Positions 48,001 through 60,000 of a DNA stretch of 64,000 nt are shown piece by piece (position 1 is the first letter of the stretch; each line of letters opens with the position of its first letter). The translations under genes were made by a program, and so were the position numbers. This DNA is from Odiellus spinosus. Taxonomy: Eukaryota > Arthropoda > Arachnida > Opiliones > Phalangiidae. The notes beneath the pieces were generated by a model. It made no database searches, was not told the DNA's origin, and saw only the letters and a list, made by a program, of their open reading frames with translations. Where the stretch lies: the NCBI GenBank assembly GCA_963920705.1, contig OY987231.1, positions 16,345,024-16,409,023 on the forward strand, given 5' to 3'.

Positions 48001-51000
48001 TATTAGAGTCACACTAAGTAAAGAATAAGAAAGATGGAGAAAATAAACTCGCGGTCGCGCCAAGTCAATGGTCTCTCGTTCGGACTAATCTATTTATAAT
48101 TATTCGTGAACGTCAATACGTGAATTAAATAATTATGCTGAAGTGAACGCGATGCCCGCCATCCTCGTATCGCTACTCATCGGACGCCATATTTGGATCA
48201 ACCACACGGACCTAATCTTGGTCAGCATCTCACGCCATGAGCAGACGCGTCTGTAAGTCGATAAACTTTAATTGGGGTAAAACAGCCAGTACTTAAGTAA
48301 TTATTTAGTGTATTGTTTTTAAGGACTCGTAATATTTATATTATCAATAAACCATTTTTTTGTTATTCTTATTCTCAAATCATGATCTCCCTTCATTTCC
48401 AATGACGACACTCTCTTATTATTAAATATATTATTAAATCCCCTAGACAAACGAACCATTTTATATTCCCTTCAAATTAAATTTCTAATTCTCTTATCAA
48501 TACCAAGAAAGTGTCTCATTTTGGGGGTCTCCGTCCGGGATATCATGACTCGCAGATTATAAAATCTTTGAAACGTTATTTAGATAATTTTAATAACCCC
48601 TTTTTGTTAAGAAATGTTCATTGTGGCTAAACCGAAGTCACTCACTAAGTCGCAGAGTAGAATAGAAATGCTTTAAAATTAATAACTAAAAATTTTTAAT
48701 TCCACCCACGATTAATTGTTCGCTTAATTTAATTACGTATTTCTAAGGGTAGGATACGGGCAATTTAGCCAGTGTAATTTGTTTAATCGTAGGGTTTGTC
48801 AATTGATGATTTTTATTCGTATCCATAGTGGTATTTGTTTAGTTAAAGTAGATTTTTTCATAGTGATATACGTGAAATTATTTTCTCTTAAATCCTTAGT
48901 GATTAGTAGGATTACTAAATTTTTTTTGGACTATAAGCCTATAATATTTTGGTAATTTTTTTTATATATTTGGGTAGTTTCAATTCATGAAGTTTATTTC
49001 AAAACACGACACGTGTTTTCCCCAATATAGTCGCCAAAATAGTTGCGAAATTTGCTACAGAGAATTTCAACAATTTGAGAGAAACGAGCGTGCGTCCCGT
49101 AGAGAAATAGAGCGTTCTTTAACCACCCCCCCAACTAAGAAAATTTCTATAGTTCACCGTTCATCAATGGCGTCCGTACCAGGTGCTAGCTCTATGTCCC
49201 AAACAGGTTTATCCACTAGTGGAACACCACCCACTCTTATACCTAGTTTAACGCCACCCACTCTTTCCCCAAGTTTAGCGCCGCCCGTTATGCCTATTAA
49301 TAATTCTGGCGCGCAAAACGTTATGCCCGCTAATAATTCTGGCGCGCAAAACGTTAGGCCCACTAATAATTCTAGCGCGCAAATCATTGTGCCCGCTAAT
49401 ACTTCTAGCCCCCCGCCCGCCCACAATGTGGCTTCGGTAGGACAAAGTCCCTTAAGTCAAAATCCGCCATCATCGTCAGGTTCTAATATAGCTAACCCTG
49501 CAAATGACCCTATGATTGCGATGCAATTACAATTTAACGCCTTAATGCAACAGTTTACTTTGATGGCTAATCAACTTTCGGCACTCCAAGCTAGCCAAAA
49601 CCAAATTCCCCCTAATTCAACTAATGTTATTACAGCCACACCCGCGCAAATTCCTGTTATTTCCCAAACAAGTAACGCGGTTGTCGCCCCCATTTCTCCT
49701 ACTGTAGTTCAAACGACTAGTGCGCCAACCCAGAGTTTGCCCCTAAGCATGGTTTCGCAAACCAATAATACGCCTATTGTTTCTGTTCAAACGCCCATAG
49801 CTCCAGTTCAAACGCCAAATTTAAATAATAGCGCCCCATCACTTTTAGCGGGAAATTCAAATGTTAGCTCCCCGTCTATTTCCGCGGCAAATTCAATTAT
49901 TGGTGCCACTAATATAGCAAATTCAGTCGCCCCATTAGCTAACTCCGTCTCTGGCTTCTCTGTCACCAGTAGTATTCCTGGCTCAGGTCATTCCCATCAT
50001 TCGCACTCAGGGTTGCCAAATTCGTGGGTACCCGCTGTGTCAATGCCAAGTTTCTCTGGCGCCGCCAATGGTTTAACCGTTAAGGATTTCTTGACAAAAT
50101 TATGTCAAATTCTTGCCGGTCGCGATTGTCCAGAGGATCTTTTTATTAAACGTTGGGTACCTAGTATGCTGACTGGATCAGCTTGGGAATGGTTCGAGGG
50201 TCAGGGTCCTTTTGATAGTTTTAGCGATTTTTCTTCCGCCATTACGGCCGAATTTCAGCTCGATACAGATGACGAGCATATTTTAGACCAAATTCATAAT
50301 CGTTGTCAAAAAGATAGGGAAAGCTCAACCAATTATGTAGAGTCCATGTTAACCCTTATGCGTAAGCTTACTGAGCCCTTATTGCCACGTGAGCAACTAA
50401 GATTAATTAGGCGAAATTTACACAAGGATATTAAAATTCCCTTGGCAACCAAAAAGTACACGCGCGTTAGAGAGTTATTAAGCGACGCCATTTTAACCGA
50501 ACACGCAGCCAAAGATCCACGAGAGGAGTCTGTCAAAAATAATCAGTCTAATACCGCTCCCTCTGCCTCAATTCAAAAAGCGCCATTAACATGTATGAAT
50601 TGTGGTAGGCCAGGTCACTACCAAAAATTTTGCCCCGAACGTTCTGAGAACAAGAATCAGAATACGTATAGGCCTACCTATAAATCTAGCTATAAGCCTT
50701 TAAACGCCGACGCTAAACCTTTCATCCCTACCTGTCACGGTTGCGGAGAAGTAGGCCATATTAAGCCCCGTTGTCCTAAACGCCCCCGCCAGGGAAACGA
50801 CAACGCCGGAGCGAAAAATTCGGGCACTTCCTCCGGAAACCGAAGTTAGGCCCAATCTTAGGCAATATTTCAGGCGAGACTTCCGGTCTCCCAAAATTAG
50901 CTTGGATTCAGATTAGCATTAATGGTAAAGAGTGTGAAGCTTTGGTAGACCCAGGGTCTTCGTTTACTTTAGTAAATGAAGCGTTTAAAAATAGTTCAAT

Positions 51001-54000
51001 CTTAATTAATAATAATCGCAATAGGCATAAGTTAGGCATTAAACTAGCGAATAAAACGCGCCTAACTTCTACTGGTTCTGCAAAGGCGGAATTCTCTTTA
51101 CCTGGCAAAACTGAATTCAATAATGTTTATTTTGTTCCCAATTTAATTTGTCAATGTATTTTAGGCATGGATATGCTTCAAAAATGTGGTTTAATAGCTA
51201 ATTACAAAGAAATGCGATACGCTTGGTCTAATGAACCCACAAAATTATATGATTTTTATTCTAAACCAGTTCCAGTCGAGCAGGCACAAAGCTCTCCTCT
51301 ATTATGTCACGTGACAGATGTCGAAATCGACGAAGCTGATTTAAAAACCGCCCTATCGGTAGCTAATGTTTCAATCAATCAAAGGTCCCAATTAACCAAA
51401 CTTGTTTCTGATCATAAACACTTATTTGCTACTTTGCCTGGTCTAACCAATACAGCAACCCATTATATTGATACAGGTGACGCAACCCCTATAGGTCGCG
51501 CCCCCTACCGATATTCTCCATTTAAAAAGGAAAAAATTGACGAAATTGTTTATGATATGCTTAGTCAGGATTTAATTGAACCTAGCAATGGCCCATGGAG
51601 TTTCCCCTGTATCCTTGTCTCGAAAAAGGATGGTGGCTTTAGACTTTGCGTGGACTATCGCTCATTAAACGAAGTCACGATTAAAGATTCCTATCCCCTC
51701 CCTCGCATTGATGATATACTTGACTCCATCCGCTCACCTAAGTTCATTTCAACCCTCGATCTTAAAGCAGGTTACTGGCAAGTGCCACTTGACCCCTCTA
51801 GCCGAGATAAAGCCGCGTTCGTCACGCACAAAGGCCTATTTCGCCCTAAAGTACTTATGTTTGGGTTGACCAATGCCCCCGCGACCTTTCAAAGGATGAT
51901 AGATCGATTATTTGGACCACTGTCATCTGAAGGTGTTAGCGCTTACTTAGACGACCTGGTAGTCATTTCAGAAACATTTGAGGAACACTTAGCTACGTTA
52001 AATAAAGTTTTTAAAATTTTAGCAGACGCCGGACTAACCATTAAGGCTAGTAAGACCAAATTTTGCGTCAATAAAACCCAGCTGTTAGGACACGTAATTA
52101 GTACGGATGGAATATCCGTTGACCCGGAGAAAACCCGCGCCATTAGCGCTTTATTACCCCCACATAATATCAAAGCTCTTCGCTCTTTCTTGGGGATGGC
52201 CAGCTACTATAGGCGATTTATCAAAGGTTTTTCTTCCCTAGCTTCCCCATTAACAGCTCTGCTTCATAAAGATGTCCCTTATGTTTGGACCAATGCCCAT
52301 ACTTCCGCATTTAATGCTCTTAAGGCAACTTTAACTTCCGCTCCTATTCTCGTTGCCCCAAATTTTAAAGAACCTTTTATTATTGAAACCGACGCTTCAG
52401 ATAGTGCAATCGGTTCAGTTCTATTACAAAAACGCAATGGTAAACTACACGTTATACGTTATGCCAGTCGTACGCTTAGCGACGCCGAGAAAAATTATTG
52501 TACCACCGAAAGGGAAGCCCTAGCTGCAGTTTGGGGTGTTAGTCAATTTCGCCCGTATATTGAAGGCGTCCACTTTGACCTTTACACCGACCATTCCGCC
52601 CTCGTGTGGCTCTTAAAAACACCAGATCCTACAGGCAAATACGCGCGTTGGTATGCGAAACTTCAGGCTTACGATTACACCGTGCACCATATCCCTGGCG
52701 ATAAAAACGTTATAGCGGACGCGTTATCACGTTTACCAGTGGCCATGGAGGAAGAATCTTTAGAGGTTCTGAATCCAGAAGCCAGTGGACATGTCGCCGT
52801 TGCATTGGCCGCACCCCCTGAGCCTATAGCTTTCTCGCCAGATATTTTTAGAGAAGAACAATCTAAGGACGATCGCCTTAGCCCTTTAATAAATTTTCTG
52901 ACCAATAACGCCCCTTTACCGCCTGATACTAGTAATGATTCTCAGTTAGTTAAACAATGCAAATTAATTAATGGCATTTTATATAGACTTCCCCGTAGCG
53001 CTGCACCTGCAGACGAAAATTATAAAATCTGGGTTCCCAAGTCACTCTACACTACAGTTTTACAACTAACCCATGACGTCAGGTCCGCTGGACATTTAGG
53101 CAATTTTAAAACTCTTCGGCGCATGCGCGAGAGATACATTTGGGACGGTATGACCCGTGCTGTTAGGGAGTATGTCCATTCATGTGAGGCGTGCCAAAGG
53201 CACAAAGTACCCCAGCAATCCCCAGCAGGCCTTATGCGTTCAGCCAAAATAACCGACCCATGGAGCGTTATAGGAATAGATTTGAAAGGCCCCTATACTC
53301 CTAGTAGGCGTGGTATAACCCAACTCCTTGTCGTTACCGACATGATGACCAAGTGGGTTGAAATTTTCCCTCTACGCCGAGCTACGACAAGACCCATAGT
53401 TAACTTGTTAGTAGACCACGTATTTACCCGTTTTGGTTTGCCACTAACAGTTGTCAGTGACAACGGCAAACAATTTGTCTCGAAAATAATGCGCGACACT
53501 TTCAAAGTTCTAGGCATACGAAATAGGTACACTTCCTTCTATTCGCCCCAGTCGAACCAGACAGAACGAATTAACCGCACATTATCAACAATGATAGCCA
53601 CTTACGTTGAGGAAAGTCATCAGGACTGGGATTTAGGAATCCAACAATACGCGATGGCCCTGCGAACTGCCACGCAGGAGTCAACTGGCTTTACACCCGC
53701 TTATCTTAATTTTGGTCGCGAGTTGCGTACTATAGCCGATATTAGTTTGCCCCTGTCACCTGAGGACGTCATTAATGACGTGACTTTACACTCTCACGCC
53801 CTCGCAATTAAAGAGAAGACGGAGAATGCTATAACCCAAGCCCAAGAAAATCTTGCCGCCGCGCAAGTCCGCCAAGCTGGGTATTATAATAAAAAGCATC
53901 GCGATGTTGAATATGACATCGGCCAATTGGTCTATAAGCGAACCCACTATTTGTCCTCCGCCGGCGCTCGTTTCACCTCAAAACTAGCTCCCCGTTGGGA

Positions 54001-57000
54001 TGGACCCTTTATAATAGCTGACAAACTCTCACCACTAACTTACAGACTTAAATGTGTTAAGGGTGGGAGGGTCCTCAAAGGTACGTTTCACATTCATGAA
54101 TTGAAACTCCACGTTGAACGTGAAACCGAACCTTCAACCAAGTCTCAGTCTTCTGCGCGTGATGCCGAGACCGAGCTTGGTCAGGTCATAGAACCATTGC
54201 CTGACGCGAGTAATTCCGTCATTGAAAATAATCAGGTTATAGAACCTTTAGAAATCGAGCGGAATGCCGATATTAATAGGCCTTGTAGCGCGTTAAGCGA
54301 AGATAGTGAGATTTCTGCCGATATTAGCGACAATGAACAGCCCCACAAGTCTCGTAGCCTCAGACCTCGCAATCCAGTTACTGGGCGAGCAATTTGTTCG
54401 TAATTTGTTTCTAGGATTAATTATTTGTATCCTATTGTTGACTAGTACTAGTATTGTCTTGTATATATGTATGTTTTTATTATTTTTTCTCACTGTTAGC
54501 TACAGTTTTAAATTATTTGTTCTTGTAAGTCATTCTGACATTGACGATCTTTGTTTTATTTTTGGCCATTGTAAATAGTGAGGTATACCTTAAATTGAAT
54601 GTTTTATTTTTTTTATTATCTTATGTTTAGCTTAGATCTTAGTGTTCTTTTGTTTCTTTGTTGTTTGAATTTCAAGTTGTTTCGCGTGGACGCTCAAGAT
54701 TAAGTGGGGGAGAGTTGTGACGTTTTATTTAACACTTACTAATAATTATTTACTTCTGCCCTCACTTAACACTTATGTCCAATTGTACTTTATAAAATTA
54801 TATTCTGGGGTTTATTTTTCAAACCCCGAAACTTAGAACCTTTGTTAGAACTGGCTGGTAGAAACCCCGCTGGCTGTTTTAAAATCCCCCTCGCGAAAAT
54901 AACTTGACCAAAAAGGAAAAACAAGAATTCTCGCGAAATTCACCTGGCAATGTTTCGCAACCCAAGACCACGAGGTTGAACGGGATAGAAATATAATATA
55001 GGAGATTAACATTTCGGCCACCAAGCAATGCGGTAACCAGAAAAAGATGAGGACACCAGTTCCAAAAGTCGTGACTCGTGATATACTCCGCGATAAGTAA
55101 AAACTTAGAAAGTTTGAATTCTATTAGAGTCACACTAAGTAAAGAATAAGAAAGATGGAGAAAATAAACTCGCGGTCGCGCCAAGTCAATGGTCTCTCGT
55201 TCGGACTAATCTATTTATAATTATTCGTGAACGTCAATACGTGAATTAAATAATTATGCTGAAGTGAACGCGATGCCCGCCATCCTCGTATCGCTACTCA
55301 TCGGACGCCATATTTGGATCAACCACACGGACCTAATCTTGGTCAGCATCTCACGCCATGAGCAGACGCGTCTGTAAGTCGATAAACTTTAATTGGGGTA
55401 AAACAGCCAGTACTTAAGTAATTATTTAGTGTATTGTTTTTAAGGACTCGTAATATTTATATTATCAATAAACCATTTTTTTGTTATTCTTATTCTCAAA
55501 TCATGATCTCCCTTCATTTCCAATGACGACACTCTCTTATTATTAAATATATTATTAAATCCCCTAGACAAACGAACCATTTTATATTCCCTTCAAATTA
55601 AATTTCTAATTCTCTTATCAATACCAAGAAAGTGTCTCACGAAGTTGTAATACGTCAGCTATATTTTTTGTTCGTGTTTATTTAAAAGATCTAGGGTCCT
55701 AGGACCTTACAGTTCTTTTTATCACCCATTTTGGGATATAGAGTAAAAATAAATTAACTAAAAGTAATTAAATAAAGGCAAATTTGATTGAAGAACTCAA
55801 ATACCAATATACTCGCGCGGTTTTAACTTAAAGAAGGCAAAAATTGAGAGGGAAACAATGTCATTCGGAAGAGAATTCCATTTAACTTAAGTCGCGTTCA
55901 CACTACAGACTTTGAAACCGTTTTAAACCGTTTTGAAAAGGTCAAATTATAAAATTTTGGGGTCATCCGTGTAGATCTATGATCGAAAAACAAAATTCTT
56001 GTCTTGGAAAGACGATTTGAAAATTCGAATCGGTTTGAAAACGGTTCCAAAGTGTCAAGTGTGAACGTAGCTTTAGAGGCATCGGTGCGTGAATGCTCCA
56101 TAATTATAAAATTAAGAAGGAGAAAGTATAAAGTGATTTTAAAGCGTGAAAAGTACTGGATCCCTTCAATTATTAACTCTGACGCCGAAAAGGTAACTTT
56201 AGTGCAACGGAGGCTATTGACTAAAATGCGACTCATTGACACACGTGTCTCATTTCGAAGCCCGCGAAATTGAGCAGAAGGGGAAAGATATAAAAGATTT
56301 TAAATCCTCAAAAATATCGTTACTTTCCCTCTCATTTCGTCAAGTTTGCCTCCTTTATAATTTCTCCATCGAAAAAGTTAAAAATGCCAAAACGGTGATT
56401 GAATATTTATATTTAATAAAAGCATTCAATAAGAATTTAACATCCCAGATTTTGGAGGCCGGTTGATATGTTTCAAGAATTGAGGCAGGAAACCTAAGAT
56501 AACTTAAAATTATCCAAACATTTTAGACCTATTTCGTACCATCAATGGTATTCAAGGCTTTAATTTTCTGGCAGATAACTATTGATCTTCGTTTAACCAG
56601 TTTATTATTTTAAACTTCTAGAAACACTAGCACCAGGCCTCATAAATAGGAGTGAGCCTTTCAAAGTAAAGTTTTAATGCTTGGCTTAGTTTCGTTTGTA
56701 AGCCTGCATGCGTAATTTTACCGGCATTTACGATACGTGTATTCAATATAATTTAATAGAAGGTAAATACCTTTTCATCAAATCATCCTGTTCAACAGGA
56801 GGAGATGGGGGTAAACTCGGGTCAAATTGCAGACTACTGTAAAAACGCAAAATAAATGCGTTTTAGTTGTGCGAATGTGTAGAGTGTGGTATGTGGGTTA
56901 GAATTCGAGAAACCAAGCAATTGTTTTTGACTTTTTTTAGCAGTAACTAAACATCAAAGGAGAACAACTGAAGGAAATATATAAATTATAGGTAATTCAT

Positions 57001-60000
57001 GGGTCGTTCTTTATCCAAATTTAATTGCAATTTTATCATTATGATAAAGCTATCTCGCGAAAAAATGTATCCTTCAAAGAACTTGTTCAAAAAAATTGAC
57101 TTGGTTTTTAAAATCAATACGTGGGGTCGTTATTAAAAAGGGTGTGTTCCACAGAAATCTGATTTCAATTAACATTGATTGTACGTGCAAAATAGCCATA
57201 ACGCCGATAGCGTTTAAGTGGAAAGTAATATGCGTGATACACGTGGAAATCACCGATAGTAATTACGCCTTAGCCAATAGATAACATTTATGTTCACCTT
57301 CTGTGAGAAAAGAAGTTTTTATAAGCACTAGGAGATTGCGGCGCTTCGTAAGAACTAAAGAAATGTAAAATTACAGCCTGGTCAGTTACGTCTTTGACTG
57401 TACAATCATGCGCGTCTCTTTAAAGAGAAATCACACACAGTCGAAACAGTTAGTCATTAGCCAGCTTATCACGACTTGCGATAAACAGTATCGTCTTGTT
57501 TAACTTGAGTATTCAATGTAAAACTACTAAGGAAATCTTAAATGAGGTATAAATTCAAGTCATGATAGTTGTCTAACGCAAAACGAAGAATTGTATCAAC
57601 AAATACTCCTAATACGACTTAAACCCAGATCTAAATTTGCAAAAACACAAAGTTTACGTGAGTAATTTAAAAAAAACAAACTAGCAGTGCGCCATCGCAG
57701 TGAAAATACATAAAAAACAGTGAAGTGATAGTGCAACAATTCACGAAGATATGCTAGTAAATTACCTCAGAGCACTCACGTGTCAATTGTAATTTTGCCT
57801 CTTTCAGTTTTACTTTATACGCATATCTTTTCGATTAAGTTCACGTTTCAAACATTCAAGCAATGAAAAATGCAGGCCGATAAAAATCAATACAACTTAC
57901 TTTGCTTTTCTCATATAAGGAGCCGAAGGCGACAGCAAAGCCGTATCATCATGTGACGGTTTTGCCAATGGCCAACTGAAACGATGTTCCGATGGTATGG
58001 GTTCTGTAAAAAAATAATTTTAACTGTTAGTCTCAATTGCTTACCAGTCGCATAACACGGTCTATGTTATTTAGCGATAGCGATTAACTAGCATACAATG
58101 AGTGAAAAAGTATTACCATCTCCATCTCCGTGTTCGTGCAAGGTGTTCAAGTCCAAATGCGGAATCGAAGAGTCATCGCCGTCGATGGACGGAAAACTTT
58201 CGGTCCTCCAGTCTTCCTGGTTGTCAAGACTCTCTCTTCGACTAACACTTCCGTAAAGGAGTTGATCATCTGGAGGCAACTCTCCCAAGGGATGAGACAG
58301 TTTCCCGTCGCTGTCCTTTCTTTCTAACGAACGATGATGCTTTCTGCCGTGAGCTTTCGCGAAACTGTGGCGATCGGCCGAGCGACTGCTTCCTTCTTGA
58401 TTTTCATCTCCAGCAGTTCGAGTGTCCATAGGCGAATCGAATTCACCGACACTACCATTGCTTTTCCATTGATTGTTTTGACTTTTCTTCCACAATTTCT
58501 CGTCGGTGCTACTTTGAATCTCGTCGTCACAGACGTCACTTTCCAGACTCGGGCTTTTGCGGAAACGCGATGACCTTGAACTGGTACGTCGCGTTCGCGG
58601 ATTGTGACCGCGTTGAAACTGTGAAGCGATAAATCAAAAGGTAAGCTAGGAAACAAATGTCTGTGCTAATGAGGTTTGTGCAGAGCGGAACTCAAATGTA
58701 TTAACGTCAAAGCAAACATTTCACATTTCTCTTAAACCTCTAACCCAATTCTTAGTTGAGTACCCTATTCATTGTACCCAAAATACGCGTCACTGTTTAA
58801 ATAGTTCTAAACAGATGCGCAAAACTATCGTAAAGCCGGCTATTGTACTTCCACTAAACCATGAAAGCTCCAGCTACAAGCAGTTTTATTTAAAGCCCAA
58901 ATAATAAAGTCACTCTAATTAAAACAGGTGTACGTTTAAAAAATAGCCCACAACGTAGTCAATATTGAAAAATGTCGGTGCTTAGGTCGAAGGATCTCTG
59001 ATATGTACTCTCATTCGTAACTTGGAGTTGTTAAGGGTAAAACTTTCCTGGTATTGATATTACAGATTCATTCAAGTTAAAGGACTACATAATTCCAGAC
59101 TGAACTTTTTACGGTTAGAAACTTACCGGCGCCATTCTTTCGGCGGACCTTTGCATCTCGTGAATGTCATGATGGTCATGATGGTCGACCGACGGCGATG
59201 AGAACTGGTTGTTGTTATTCGGCTGATCTTGATCCGATTGGGGCTCGATGGAGCTGCAGCTAGACGACCCGCTGTGATGCGAAGTGCTTTCCAGCTCTCG
59301 CCTCTTGGGTTTCGGCGGGTGAGGACTCAACTCCTGGTTGATGGTAGCGATTGACAAGCCATCGGCGGATAGCGTTAAGTTAACTCCGACCACCTCGGCG
59401 CTACTCTTCCTTCTAGTCTGCTGTAAACCCATCGGGATGTTATAAGTCAAAAACTCTTTTCTTGAAACGAGTTTTTTGAACCCCTAGTCTCTTCGGCTAA
59501 CATTGGTCTTATCCAGTCCCTTACGTAAACGAACATAAGCGATTTATCCCCCTGGAAACGAGCCAGTTCAACTGGCGAGTAATATTTACCTAAGTAAAAA
59601 TAGAAGGCGAAAAACAATTGCTCTCGCCAAAAAACGCTAACGTCGTCTTCTTTTTCTTTCTTATAGCTTTTTTACCAATGACTAAGGAATAATTGCCTCG
59701 AACGACTCTAAACACCCGTGAAAAACATCTCCGCGTTTGCCCTTGATTTAAACACCCATAAATTCAGCCTGGAATTTTTCGTTTGTTTATGTATTTGGAC
59801 GAGCGTGGCCTTGAAAAACTTTTCAATGGCCTGTCAAGGGGAAATTAAGATTAATATCTAAACTAGGGAACTCTGTAAAGACCGCATTGTAACGCCAACA
59901 CAATACTACCCCAACTCTATCGAGTTTCTATATAGTTAATAGAACGATTATCACGCCACGGACACGTGCCGTGACTCTTGGTATAGCTGGAAATGGGCGG

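Larger units (their letters stand above)
47595..55639 (+). mobile_element. Full-length Ty3/gypsy LTR retrotransposon
   Basis: An 8045-bp element in order: 5' LTR, primer-binding site, gag, pol (protease, reverse transcriptase, RNase H, integrase), polypurine tract, 3' LTR. CGAA directly flanks both ends (47591-47594 and 55640-55643), a 4-bp target duplication. Both LTRs are 924 bp and I see no difference between them on reading. Both reading frames are open and the known catalytic motifs are present. There is no envelope frame between pol and the 3' LTR. Everything points to a recent insertion that is probably still competent. It lies antisense to the FAM13 gene. Confidence 0.97.
46791..56770 (-). 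other. Large FAM13 intron hosting an LTR retrotransposon
   Basis: About 10 kb, of which 8 kb is the element at 47595-55639; without it the intron would be roughly 1.9 kb. The rest contains the TTCACACT-type inverted element at 55889-56075 and no supported coding sequence. Confidence 0.85.

Noticed and set aside
47758..48063. 101-codon minus-strand frame present in both LTRs
   Set aside because: Identical because the LTRs are identical; no recognisable domain and antisense to the element.
55898..56242. 114-codon minus-strand frame
   Set aside because: Overlaps the inverted-repeat element and a similar plus-strand frame; no domain.
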